A stretch of 64,000 nucleotides of DNA from Thiothrix winogradskyi. Its GTDB lineage: Bacteria; Pseudomonadota; Gammaproteobacteria; Thiotrichales; Thiotrichaceae. The DNA is taken from the NCBI RefSeq assembly GCF_021650935.1, contig NZ_CP091244.1, positions 3,534,001-3,598,000 of the forward strand, written 5' to 3'. A program made the translations under genes and the position numbers. How positions within the stretch are numbered: the first letter of the stretch is position 1; every line of letters begins with the position of its first letter. The notes beneath the pieces were generated by a model. That model was not told the origin of the DNA, did no database searches, and saw only the letters and a list, made by a program, of their open reading frames with translations. This document shows positions 50,173 through 59,900 of this stretch, piece after piece.

Positions 50173-51206
50173 TTTTCAGCAAACGCACGTCCCCTTACGT
50201 GAGCGGCAAACAAGATGTCAGCAGCATAATGCGCCAAGTGCTGTATGCCCTGATTCCCGGCACAGCCGTACTGATCTGGTATTTTGGTTGGGGGATACTC
50301 AGTAATTTGGTGCTGGCCATTGTCTTCGCGGAATTGCTGGAATGGGGCATGTTGAAATTGCGCCAACGTCCGATACGCCCGTTTCTGAGCGATTACAGTG
50401 CAGTGGTCACGGCGTGGTTGTTAGCGGTGGCAATGCCTGCGTTTTCGCCTTGGTGGTTGATTGTAATTGCGATGATTTTTGCGATTGTGATTGCTAAGCA
50501 TTTGTATGGTGGCTTGGGGTACAACCCGTTTAACCCCGCGATGATTGGTTATGCTGCCGTGTTGGTGTCTTATCCGGTGCAAATGACGATTTGGCCTGCG
50601 CCTGTGGATTTCAGCTTTGCGCAGATTAGCTTGGGGCAAACCTTGCAACACGTGTTTGCCGGTAGCACCCAAGGCTGGGATGCGCTGAGTGCGGCTACTC
50701 CACTCGATGCGGTCAAAGTCAGCCTGAGTTTGAATAAACTTTTAAGCGAAATTTACGCCACGGGGCAATTTGGTCTATTGGCGGGGCAAGCGACGTGGGG
50801 GTGGGTCAATCTGGCATGGCTCCTCGGCGGCTTGTGGTTGCTGTGGCAACGCATTATCGGCTGGCAAATTCCGGTCGCATTGCTGGGAACCTTAGCGGTA
50901 ATGGCGAGTGTGTTCTGGCTGATTGACCCGCAAGCGTATGCATCGCCGCTGTTTCATTTGTTTAGCGGAGCAGCGATGTTGGGGGCATTTTTCATTGCTA
51001 CTGACCCCGTATCCGCCAGCACTACGCCCACCGGTAAACTGTTTTACGCTGGGGGAATTGGGCTATTTACCTACATTATTCGCACCTGGGGCGGATACCC
51101 CGATGCGATTGCGTTTTCCGTCATCATTATGAATATGGCAGTGCCATTGCTGGATTACTACACCCAACCGCGTGTGTATGGCACTAAACAGGGGCAACGG
51201 GGATGA
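50169..51206 (+). CDS. rnfD: Rnf/Rsx complex subunit D
   Basis: 345 residues with about nine membrane helices. YNPFNPAMIGYA near 118 and ALSAATPLDAVK near 178, whose threonine is the expected covalent FMN site. ITDPVSA-like FFIATDPVSASTTP near 275 is also conserved. Overlaps rnfC and rnfG by 4 nt each. Confidence 0.96.
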   Translation: MIFSKRTSPYVSGKQDVSSIMRQVLYALIPGTAVLIWYFGWGILSNLVLAIVFAELLEWGMLKLRQRPIRPFLSDYSAVVTAWLLAVAMPAFSPWWLIVIAMIFAIVIAKHLYGGLGYNPFNPAMIGYAAVLVSYPVQMTIWPAPVDFSFAQISLGQTLQHVFAGSTQGWDALSAATPLDAVKVSLSLNKLLSEIYATGQFGLLAGQATWGWVNLAWLLGGLWLLWQRIIGWQIPVALLGTLAVMASVFWLIDPQAYASPLFHLFSGAAMLGAFFIATDPVSASTTPTGKLFYAGGIGLFTYIIRTWGGYPDAIAFSVIIMNMAVPLLDYYTQPRVYGTKQGQRG

Positions 51207-51850
51207 GCGATAGTTTACTGAAAGAAATCCTGAAACCGGGGGCATTCCTAGCCGGGTTTGCCTTGCTGGGGACAGTAGCATTGGCCTTCGTCTACGGTTT
51301 AACCCTACCACAAGTCGAAGCCAACGAACGCGCTTCCACCCTGCAACAACTCAATGTGCTGGTGCATAGCCAAACCTATGACAACGATTTACTGGCAAGC
51401 AAACAAATACTGCCCGCTGCGGACTTCGGTAGCGCTGAAGATGTAACCGTGTACCGTGCCAGCAAACAAGGCTTGCCCGTTGCGGCGTTATTCATCGTCA
51501 GTGCGCCGGATGGCTACAGCGGAAAAATTCGTCTGGCGGTGGGTATCCATGCCGATCAAACGCTGGCAGGCGTGCGTGTCTTGGCTCACAAAGAAACCCC
51601 CGGCTTGGGCGACAAAATCGAAGCCGACCGCCACGACTGGATTTTAGGTTTTGCCGGAAAATCCTTACAAAACCCCACCAACACTGGCTGGGCAGTGCGC
51701 AAAGACGGCGGCGAATTTGACCAATTTACCGGCGCAACCATCACACCCCGTGCGGTCATTAACGCCACTAAGCGCACCCTGGATTGGTCAGCACAGCATT
51801 TTACCAGCCTGTTCACCCCCACAACGCCTGCTAAAGGAACACCGCCATGA
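51203..51850 (+). CDS. rnfG: Rnf/Rsx complex subunit G
   Basis: 215 residues. One N-terminal membrane helix, then a periplasmic FMN-binding domain with FDQFTGATITPRAV near 178; the second threonine of TGAT is the expected covalent FMN site. Overlaps rnfD and rnfE by 4 nt. Confidence 0.95.
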   Translation: MSDSLLKEILKPGAFLAGFALLGTVALAFVYGLTLPQVEANERASTLQQLNVLVHSQTYDNDLLASKQILPAADFGSAEDVTVYRASKQGLPVAALFIVSAPDGYSGKIRLAVGIHADQTLAGVRVLAHKETPGLGDKIEADRHDWILGFAGKSLQNPTNTGWAVRKDGGEFDQFTGATITPRAVINATKRTLDWSAQHFTSLFTPTTPAKGTPP

Positions 51851-52548
51851 ATGCAACTTACCGTGAACTGACTGTCGCAGGCTTGTGGAAAAACAACCCC
51901 GGCTTGGTGCAATTACTGGGCTTATGCCCGCTGATGGCCGTCACTACCAACGTGGTCAACGGCTTGGGGCTTGGGTTGGCAACCTTGCTGGCATTGGTGG
52001 CATCGAATCTGGCAATTTCCTTGGTACGTGATTTCATCCGCGAAGAAATCCGTATCCCCGCGTTCGTCTTAATCATTGCAGGCAATGTCACCCTGATTGA
52101 AATGCTGATCCGGGCGTATTTCCACGACCTGTACAATATCCTCGGCATTTTCATTCCGTTAATTGTCACCAACTGCATCGTGATTGGGCGCTCGGAAGCT
52201 TATGCCTCTAAAAATCCCCCACTACACGCAGGCTACGACAGCCTGATGATGGGCATTGGTTTCATGCTAGTCCTGATGGTATTGGGTGGAATGCGTGAAC
52301 TGGTCGGCAATGGAACATTATTTGCGCAAGCACACCTCATGTTTGGCGAAGCCGCACGCGGTTTAACCCTGACACTGGGTGACGATTTCAAAGGTTTATT
52401 ACTGGCAGCCCTGCCCCCCGGCGCATTTATTGGTTTGGGTTTTTTAGTAGCGCTGAAAAATTACATCGACAAACGCATGGCACAAACGGCTAAAGCGGCT
52501 AAAGCGGCTAAAACCATTCCGGTTAATAATATCGGTGAAACGGCGTGA
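51847..52548 (+). CDS. rnfE: Rnf/Rsx complex subunit E
   Basis: 233 residues, six membrane helices, paralogue of RnfA. NPGLVQLLGLCPLMAV near 17 and LIVTNCIVIGR near 105 carry the paired cysteines of the membrane [2Fe-2S] site. A short imperfect AKAAKAAK repeat ends the protein. Its stop overlaps the nth start by 4 nt. Confidence 0.96.
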   Translation: MNATYRELTVAGLWKNNPGLVQLLGLCPLMAVTTNVVNGLGLGLATLLALVASNLAISLVRDFIREEIRIPAFVLIIAGNVTLIEMLIRAYFHDLYNILGIFIPLIVTNCIVIGRSEAYASKNPPLHAGYDSLMMGIGFMLVLMVLGGMRELVGNGTLFAQAHLMFGEAARGLTLTLGDDFKGLLLAALPPGAFIGLGFLVALKNYIDKRMAQTAKAAKAAKTIPVNNIGETA

Positions 52549-53177
52549 ATAAAACCAAGCGGGAAGAAATCTTCCGTCGCCTGCGCGAGGCGAATCCAAA
52601 CCCGACGACCGAATTGGTTTATAACAGCACCTTTGAATTGCTGATTGCGGTGATTCTTTCCGCACAAGCCACCGATAAAGGGGTGAATAAAGCCACTGCG
52701 CATTTATTCCCCGCCGCCAATACCCCAGAAGCCATTGTTGCGCTCGGCGTAGACGGTTTAAAGGATTACATTAAAACCATTGGCTTATTTAATAGCAAAG
52801 CCACCAATATTATTGAAACCTGCCGAATTCTTGTCGAAAAACACGCTTCAACCGTGCCGCAAGATCGCGCGGCTTTGGAAGCATTACCCGGTGTTGGGCG
52901 TAAAACCGCGAATGTGGTGTTGAATACCGCGTTTCATCAACCGACTATGGCAGTGGATACGCATATTTTCCGCGTCGCCAACCGCACCGGTATTGCCCCC
53001 GGTAAAAACGTGCTGGCCGTTGAAAAAGGCCTGCTCAAACACATTCCTAAAGACTATTTGCTGGATGCGCACCACTGGCTAATTCTGCACGGGCGCTATA
53101 CCTGTGTAGCACGTACCCCTAAATGCGGGCAATGCCTGATTGCTGACTTGTGTGATTTCAAGGAGAAAACCGTCTAA
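52545..53177 (+). CDS. nth: Endonuclease III
   Basis: 210 residues. Base-excision-repair DNA glycosylase/AP lyase for oxidised pyrimidines. Helix-hairpin-helix ALPGVGRKTANVVLN near 113-127 with the catalytic Lys; VDTHIFRVANRTG near 138 with the catalytic Asp; iron-sulfur motif CVARTPKCGQCLIADLC near the C-terminus. Coupled to rnfE, the same order as in Escherichia coli. Confidence 0.97.
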   Translation: MNKTKREEIFRRLREANPNPTTELVYNSTFELLIAVILSAQATDKGVNKATAHLFPAANTPEAIVALGVDGLKDYIKTIGLFNSKATNIIETCRILVEKHASTVPQDRAALEALPGVGRKTANVVLNTAFHQPTMAVDTHIFRVANRTGIAPGKNVLAVEKGLLKHIPKDYLLDAHHWLILHGRYTCVARTPKCGQCLIADLCDFKEKTV

Positions 53178-53596
53178 TGTTTGGCAATGACCGCGATGCC
53201 ATGCGCCGCTATTACGCGCAATGCTGGCAGAAATTTCAACAACAACAGCCGCTGGATGCGTTAGAAACCCAAATAGCCAGCGTGATTGCGGAACACCCCG
53301 AATACCATCACGTCCTCGCCGCGCCCGATAGCGCGATACAACGCGACTACCTGCCCGACAATGGCGAAACCAACCCATTTTTGCACATGGGCTTACACCT
53401 TGGGATTCGCGAACAGGTTGCTACTGACCGCCCGACTGGAATTCGCGAACTTTACCGGCAATTGGTGATCAAATACGGCAATAACGAGGCGGAACACCGC
53501 ATGATGGATTGTTTGGCAGAAAGCATCTGGCTGGCACAACGTCACCAAACCATCCCGGATGAAGTCGCCTATCTTGAGTGCTTAAAGAAACAATGA
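53177..53596 (+). CDS. DUF1841 family protein
   Basis: 139 residues. It shows FLHMGLHLGIREQVATDRP and HRMMDCLAESIWLAQR, typical of DUF1841, a small proteobacterial family without an assigned role. It overlaps the nth stop by one base, so it belongs to the rnf-nth operon. No membrane or signal sequence. Confidence 0.85.
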   Translation: MFGNDRDAMRRYYAQCWQKFQQQQPLDALETQIASVIAEHPEYHHVLAAPDSAIQRDYLPDNGETNPFLHMGLHLGIREQVATDRPTGIRELYRQLVIKYGNNEAEHRMMDCLAESIWLAQRHQTIPDEVAYLECLKKQ

Positions 53597-53606
53597 GGTA
53601 AAACAC

Positions 53607-54062
53607 ATGAAATCGGGCTTTTACGCGGGCATCTTACTGCTCCCGTTGGTATTGGGCGGCTGTTCCATTATGCCATCCAGCAACACTTACACCACGGCAC
53701 AAGCGGGGACGTTGCAAGAGGTTAAATTTGGCACAGTCATCGGTTTGCGCAATGTCATGATCCGCGAAGACAATGCCGAAACCGGCAAGGTAGCCGGTGG
53801 AGTGATTGGTGGGGTCGCAGGCAATGACTTGGGGCAAGGCAAAGGTCAAATCATTGGCAGCGTAGCAGGCGCAGTGATTGGCGGGACGGTGGGCATTGCG
53901 CTCGACCGCAGCATTCAATCCAAACCGGGTATTGAAATTACCGTGCGCTTAGAAGATAACCGCACCGTAGCGATTGCACAATTAGCGGATGAACCTTTTT
54001 CAATCGGCGAATCGGTTAAATTATTAACCAGTCAAGACGGTAAAGCCAGAGTAACGCATTAA
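53607..54062 (+). CDS. SlyB/Pcp-like glycine-zipper outer membrane lipoprotein
   Basis: 151 residues. The signal peptide ends in a lipobox (VLGGC, Cys near 19). The middle has a glycine zipper (GKVAGGVIGGVAGNDLGQG, then GSVAGAVIGGTVG), followed by a beta-rich tail. This is the layout of SlyB/Pcp (17 kDa antigen) outer membrane lipoproteins. Last gene of the run; a strong hairpin follows at 54067. Confidence 0.88.
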   Translation: MKSGFYAGILLLPLVLGGCSIMPSSNTYTTAQAGTLQEVKFGTVIGLRNVMIREDNAETGKVAGGVIGGVAGNDLGQGKGQIIGSVAGAVIGGTVGIALDRSIQSKPGIEITVRLEDNRTVAIAQLADEPFSIGESVKLLTSQDGKARVTH

Positions 54063-54066
54063 ACGA

Positions 54067-54101
54067 AAGTGGGCGTATTAAGATTCTCGATACGCCCACT
54101 T
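54067..54101. terminator. Bidirectional terminator
   Basis: AAGTGGGCGTAT (54067-54078) and ATACGCCCACTT (54090-54101) form a 12-bp perfect stem with an 11-nt loop, between convergent genes. Confidence 0.8.
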
Positions 54102-54125
54102 AAAATGCCTGTTGCATGGTTATTC

Positions 54126-54503
54126 TCAGTCCATTGCCACGATAACATTACTGCTCCTGACATTACTCAAGTCGAAAACACGTGACCGAGTAACATTCGC
54201 TCCATTAAGTGCCACATCAGCACGGTAAAACCCAGGTTCCAATTCAATATTGGCGGAATGGAGATTCACTGATTGATTATAGATCGCCTGACCATTCTCC
54301 AGACGATAAACTGTCCAAGTCACGGGTTGCATCGCTGGCCCATTATTCAACGTAGCCATTAACAACACTTTAGATTTAGGCGCATCAGCACCTGCTGCTG
54401 CCTGTATTGGAGCGCTATTAACCTGCATCGCCATTAATGATAAAAAAACAAGCGATACCACCGATAATCCTTTACGAACTTTCATAGTTGCCATTTTATA
54501 CAC
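54126..54503 (-). CDS. Secreted hypothetical protein
   Basis: 125 residues with a signal peptide (VVSLVFLSLMAMQVNSA, cleavage probably after NSA). The mature part is a predicted small beta-sandwich (PVTWTVYRLENGQAIYNQSV, then IELEPGFYRADVALNG). No cysteine. ATG 54485 or 54494 are alternative starts. Divergent from suhB; the 209-bp gap 54504-54712 is AT-rich without a recognisable site. Confidence 0.65.
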   Translation of the reverse strand: MYKMATMKVRKGLSVVSLVFLSLMAMQVNSAPIQAAAGADAPKSKVLLMATLNNGPAMQPVTWTVYRLENGQAIYNQSVNLHSANIELEPGFYRADVALNGANVTRSRVFDLSNVRSSNVIVAMD

Positions 54504-54712
54504 CTGCTTACTCTATTTATGATTAGATAATTTTTAATAAAGAACTCGCATTAAGATTAGTTTACTGAGAAAAAAACACAATTCGATTTTTTTTCTGACT
54601 TAAATAAAAAAATTGTTGGAACTTTCTTTCCTTTCCATAACACCGTGCAGAAACCCGCCTGTTTGTGCTATCCTGACGCCCCGTAATATCCCCTGTACCG
54701 GAGAGTTTGCTG

Positions 54713-55501
54713 ATGCACCCAATGCTCAGAAAAGCAATAGAAGCCGCACGCGAAGCTGGCGAAGGCATTCGCCACTACGCCAACAAAGTGCATAAGCTGG
54801 ATGTCGAAAACAAAGCACACAATGATTTTGTCAGCGAGGTTGACCGCCAAGCCGAGCAAGGCATCGTGCGTTTGCTGCAACGTGCCTACCCTGACCACGC
54901 TTTTTTCGGCGAAGAGAGCGGCAAACAAGGCGTTGACAGCGATTATGAATGGATCATTGACCCATTGGATGGCACTACTAACTTCCTTTACGGCATTCCG
55001 CACTACTCGGTTTCCATCGCGATGAAACACAAAGGGCGTTTAATGGTCGGCGTGGTGTATGACCCCTTGCGTGATGAAACCTTTGCCGCTGCCCGTGGCG
55101 AGGGCGCTACGTTGAACGGACGGCGTATCCGCGTGTCTGAACGCAGCACCATGCAAAATGCTTTACTTGGCACGGGTGTCCCCTTCCGTGCCAATCAGAA
55201 TCTCGATTTATACCTGCAAACCATGAAAGCCTTGTTACCGGATACCGCTGGCGTCCGCCGCCCCGGTTCAGCGGCGCTGGATCTGGCCTATGTTGCCAGT
55301 GGTCGCTTTGATGGTTTCTGGGAATTCGGTCTGAATGAATGGGACATCGCGGCAGGTGTACTGCTGGTGCAAGAAGCCGGTGGTCTGATTGGTGACATGA
55401 AAGGTGACAACACTTTCCTGAAAACCGGCGATGTAGTCGCTGCTAACCCAAAAGTCTTCAAGGAAATGATCAAACGCCTACATCCGGTCATGGCGAGATG
55501 A
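54713..55501 (+). CDS. suhB: Inositol-1-monophosphatase SuhB
   Basis: 262 residues from ATG 54713, with CCGGAGAG upstream. Metal-binding motifs: FFGEESG near 67, WIIDPLDGTTNFLYGIPHYSVS (abridged) near 82-103, and ALNEWDIAAGVLLVQEAGG-type LNEWDIAAGVLLVQEAGG near 205. SuhB also acts in ribosomal RNA transcription antitermination in gammaproteobacteria. Confidence 0.95.
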   Translation: MHPMLRKAIEAAREAGEGIRHYANKVHKLDVENKAHNDFVSEVDRQAEQGIVRLLQRAYPDHAFFGEESGKQGVDSDYEWIIDPLDGTTNFLYGIPHYSVSIAMKHKGRLMVGVVYDPLRDETFAAARGEGATLNGRRIRVSERSTMQNALLGTGVPFRANQNLDLYLQTMKALLPDTAGVRRPGSAALDLAYVASGRFDGFWEFGLNEWDIAAGVLLVQEAGGLIGDMKGDNTFLKTGDVVAANPKVFKEMIKRLHPVMAR

Positions 55502-55515
55502 ACTAAAATCAGGGG

Positions 55516-56211
55516 ATGAAACAAACTAACTTCATCCCCTCTGCTTACTGCCTGCTCTTGCTAACGTTGCTATCGTTGAATGGTTGCGAAAAACGTGAGC
55601 CAGCCCTGCCACCACCTGCTCCCCCCGTCGAATCAATGGCAGAACCCGTCATTATCCCCGACGCTGACAAACTGCAACCCGATGATTCCACCACCCTTGT
55701 GACACCGGAGCCGGAAACCATGCCTACGCCTCCCGAAAAACCCAATACCCTGAAAATCCCTAACCTTGCCCAGCAAACCCTGCCGAGCAGTGACTTTTCG
55801 CTGCGTTTCCGCGCAACCGGTGAAAGCTTCTACACCGAAATCACCCTGGCAAACGGCATCCTCAGCTACACCTATTTTGAAGATACTGATGGACGTTGCG
55901 CCCAATGGGTAAAAAGCACCCCTTGCTGGCAAGAAGAGGATCTCAAAACCATCAGCCTCGCCTTGCGCCCCGAAGATCTCGACAATCTGTATGCCGTGAT
56001 CAAAGAGAGTGGCGCATTCACCCTCAAACGCGATACTTTTGGTGGTGCAAAAGCGGGGCAACGCCATTACCGCCAAACCCTTGACATCATGCTCGACGGC
56101 AAGGAAAAGCAACTGGTCTACCAAAGTTTTCCGGGATCTAGCCCCAAACCCGAAGCGTTTGCCCGCTTAGAAACGGTCTTGCTCGAATATGCCCGCGACT
56201 TACCGCACTAA
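55516..56211 (+). CDS. Lipoprotein of unknown function
   Basis: 231 residues. Signal peptide with a lipobox (LSLNGC, Cys near 24), then a long proline-rich linker (PPPAPPVES ... PTPPEKPN). The C-terminal domain (~85-231, SLRFRATGESFYTEITLANG abridged) is beta-rich with one Cys pair (DGRCAQWVKSTPCW). It lies 14 nt after suhB and is possibly co-transcribed. No known family. Confidence 0.75.
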   Translation: MKQTNFIPSAYCLLLLTLLSLNGCEKREPALPPPAPPVESMAEPVIIPDADKLQPDDSTTLVTPEPETMPTPPEKPNTLKIPNLAQQTLPSSDFSLRFRATGESFYTEITLANGILSYTYFEDTDGRCAQWVKSTPCWQEEDLKTISLALRPEDLDNLYAVIKESGAFTLKRDTFGGAKAGQRHYRQTLDIMLDGKEKQLVYQSFPGSSPKPEAFARLETVLLEYARDLPH

Positions 56212-56234
56212 ACCTCACCGACCGGAACCCTTTT

Positions 56235-56999
56235 ATGCTTGATGGGATGGATTATTTATTGGCGGCACTCGCTGCATTGGCAGCCGGGGCGATTAATGCG
56301 TTGGCAGGTGGTGGCACGTTGATCACCTTTCCCACCTTGATTGCGTTGGGTATTCCGCCAATAGTGGCGAATATCACCAGCACCGTCGCGCTTTGCCCCG
56401 GCTATTTCGGCGCAACCTTGGCACAGCTCAAGGACATCCGCACGCAAACGCAACGCTTGTGGCTGGTATTACCGGCAGCGGTGTTGGGCGGTGTGTTGGG
56501 TGGCGTTTTATTGCTGAATACTGAGGAAAAGGTGTTTCAGGCGCTGGTGCCATTCCTGATTTTGCTGGCATCGCTGTTGCTGGCCATCCAAACACCGTTG
56601 CGGGCTTGGCTCACCCGCCGCTTGCAGACCCATAGCGCCCAAGGCATTCCGCAAACCTGGGCAATTCCGTTGATTCTGTTAGCCGCAATATACGGCGGTT
56701 ATTTCGGGGCGGGCTTGAGTGTGATTGTGCTGGCAGCTTTAGCGCTGATTCTGGACGATTCTCTAACCCGCCTGAATGCACTCAAACAAGCGGTGGCGTT
56801 TGGGGTCAATATTGCCGCCGCCGTCTTCTTCCTGTTTTCCGGCAAAGTGATCTGGATATTGGCACTGGTCATGGCCTGCGGCGCACTGCTCGGCGGGGTG
56901 CTAGGCGGCAAACTCGCCAGTAGCATCAACCCCAATGCCTTGCGCTGGTTAGTCGTCAGCATCGGGGTGATGATTGCGGTGATTTACTGGATTAAATGA
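56235..56999 (+). CDS. TauE/SafE family sulfite/organosulfonate permease
   Basis: 254 residues, about eight membrane helices in two repeats. The signature GAINALAGGGTLITFPTLIALG occurs at the N-terminus and the inverted half has AIYGGYFGAGLSVIVLA near 155. Family members export sulfite or sulfoacetate; the substrate here is not known. Its 3' end overlaps the 3' end of recB by 16 nt (convergent). Confidence 0.87.
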   Translation: MLDGMDYLLAALAALAAGAINALAGGGTLITFPTLIALGIPPIVANITSTVALCPGYFGATLAQLKDIRTQTQRLWLVLPAAVLGGVLGGVLLLNTEEKVFQALVPFLILLASLLLAIQTPLRAWLTRRLQTHSAQGIPQTWAIPLILLAAIYGGYFGAGLSVIVLAALALILDDSLTRLNALKQAVAFGVNIAAAVFFLFSGKVIWILALVMACGALLGGVLGGKLASSINPNALRWLVVSIGVMIAVIYWIK

Positions 57000-59900
57000 T
57001 CCAGCGCTTCAATCAAAGCAAGCGTTGGCTTGTGGAAGAATACGCCGGAGCCTGCCTGTTCCGGCATCATGCCACGCAAAAACAAATACAACGCCCCACC
57101 AACGTGCTGTTGCCAGTCATACCCCGGCAACCGCTGTTGCAAATAGCGGTGTAACGCCAAACAGTAGATGAGGTATTGCAGGTAATAATGGTGTTCCGCC
57201 ATCGCTTCTTGCATCACCTCAAAACGGTAATCGGCGGGCATTGCGCCCAGATCATTCGACTTGTAATCCACCACAAAATACTGCCCATCGGCGGCAAATA
57301 CCAAGTCGATATAGCCTTTCATATAACCGGTTAAGTCATTGAATTTCAGCTTGTCGATAGCGGCGTGAATGGCTTCCCATTCGGCGGGCAGGTGTTGATG
57401 CAACGCCATTTGCAGCGGTTTTAGACGCAAGCGTTCTACCGGAAAATAAAATTCGAGTTCATCAAGGCGTTGCGCTTTGGGCAAATCGCATAGACGCAGA
57501 TTAACGGCTGGCAACGGTGTATTCAGGGTATTTTCCAGCAGTTGCACACCGGCGGGTAGCCAGCGTTCGGGCAAGCCGTGGCGCTTCAACGCGGGTAACA
57601 ATACACTATCCTGCTGGGTAGCAAGCGCTTGGGTGAAATCGAGCTCTTCCAGCATTTTGTGCAAGCAGCTTCCGGCTTTTGCGCCACGTGGGAATGCCTC
57701 GCTTCGACTTCGCTCAGCGACCGGAACAACAACCAGCGTGTCGTAGTCCGGGCGTTCATCATCCTTGCCAGATGTCAAACCGCTGAAACTGCCGACTTTG
57801 GGAACCGGCACGTAACGTGGTTGGTAGCGGCGAATGCTGGGTTGCCATTCCCCGCTGTCGGCTTGATAACACACCCGCGTTTCCTCAACGGACAAGACCT
57901 CATGGCTGATGCCACCTGTGGATTGTTCCACCAACTGATTCAATTGCGTGTGCATCAAACGTTGGCGTTCGTCGGGTTGCATCCCGTCTTTGCGCAATTT
58001 GCCGAGAATTGCCTTGCCCTGCGGTAACTTGCCGAATAACAGCCAACCGAGTGCCGAATAATAGTCGAATTGGTTAATGCGCCCGCTGACCAGCGCAATG
58101 GTGCAATGGTATTTGGCGCGGGTGAGCGCGACGTACAGTAAACGCAAACTTTCGGCTTGTTCGGCTTCGCGGAAACACTTAAGCGCTGCGTCACTGGCAA
58201 AGGCTTCGGCTTGCAGGCGCGAAATGCCCGCGTCGGTGTCACGATCATACCAACTGAACCATGTGCTGGCTTTCGCGTCACGTTCCGCCCACAAATACGG
58301 GCAATACACAATGCCGTACTCCAACCCCTTGCTTTTGTGGATGGTGGTAATTTGCACCAAGTTTTCGTCGCTTTCCAAACGGAGTTCATGCGCTTCGTCT
58401 TGTTCACCCGCTTCGGCTTTTTGTTGTAACCAACGAATCAGCGCGTGCATCCCATGCCCTTGCAAACGGCTTTCGGTGTGGATGAGTTCCGCCAAATGCA
58501 ACAAATTGGTGAGGCGACGTTCGCCATCTGCCAAAGCTAATAAGTGCGCATAGCGTTGGCGTTGCAACATCCACTGACGAAACATCGGCATGAAACCTTG
58601 CGAATGCCAAGTTTTATGCCAACGGTGGAAGGCTTCGAGTTCGGCTTCCAATAGCGTCGGATTCTCATCCAGCGCGAATAAATCTTCAGCGGTGAAACCG
58701 AACAGTTCGGTCACGAGGGCTTGTTTGAGAGCGGCTTCATTGCCCGGTTCGGCAATTGCTCGTAATACGGCTCGGAAATCGCTGGCTTCGCGGGTGCAGA
58801 AAATGCTGTCGCGTGATTTTTGTACGCTGGCAATCCCGCGTGCCAATAAAGCACGTTTGATTTGTTCACCCTGTTGGTTTTCGCGCACGAGTACCGCAAT
58901 GTCGCGGCTTTCTACGGGGCGTTCACCGATTCGAGCAATACCTTCGTGACCGGCGTTTAATAGGCGGGCAATATCGTTGGCAACGGCTTCGGCGATACTT
59001 TCTTGTACCGCTGCACTATTAAAACCTTCGTCGAGTGCATTCCAATCCCAAAGACGGATGGGGGGAATACCCCTCACCCCCAGCCCCTCTCCCTCAAGGG
59101 GCGAGGGGAGGAAGATGTCGTGTTGCGGTTTACCGGCGCTGACGGCTTCGTAGCGGATGTCGCTGCGGAAGGGTTGGTCGGATTGCGCGAAGAGGTGATT
59201 GAGCGCTTGCAGCAAATCAGGATGCGAACGGAAATTGTGTTGTAGCGTGTAATGCGCCGACGTGCTGTGCGCGGCTTTGAGGTAGGTGTAAATATCCGCC
59301 CCCCGAAACCCGTAAATCGCCTGTTTAGGGTCGCCCACGTAAAACACGGGCTGTTCGGGTTTATCGCGGTAAATGCGCTCGAAAATCTCGTACTGAATGG
59401 GATCAGTGTCCTGAAATTCATCAATTAACGCCGCTTGGTATTTCAGCGCCAAACGCGGCGGAAAATCGGGGTGCTGTTCCAATGCATCGCGCAAGTGCAA
59501 CAGCAAATCGTCAAAGGTGAGAATGCCGAGTTGTTGTTTACGCACGGGTAATTCGGTACGTAACTGATGCAGCAATTGCAGGCGCAAGTATTCCAGCGCG
59601 GCTTGTTCGCCGTCGGAGAGTGCGTCATGGGCGGCGAGCAAGGCATCGACTTGTGCAAAAAAAGCGTGTTGGGGCGTGACTTTGCCATCCTTGGTTTTTT
59701 CGGTCAGCGCGGGGGTGGCAAAGCGTTCGAGGGTTTCATACGGCAAGTCCAGCGGATTAGCGAAATACGCATCGAGTTTACTCGCCCAATTCGGCACATA
59801 GCGCTTGCTGTAGGTGCTGCCGTTGAGTGCGCCACTCAGCAATAAGCCAATGATCGCCTCACGTTCACTCGCCCAATGTTGCTGGCAGGCTTGCAAGGCA

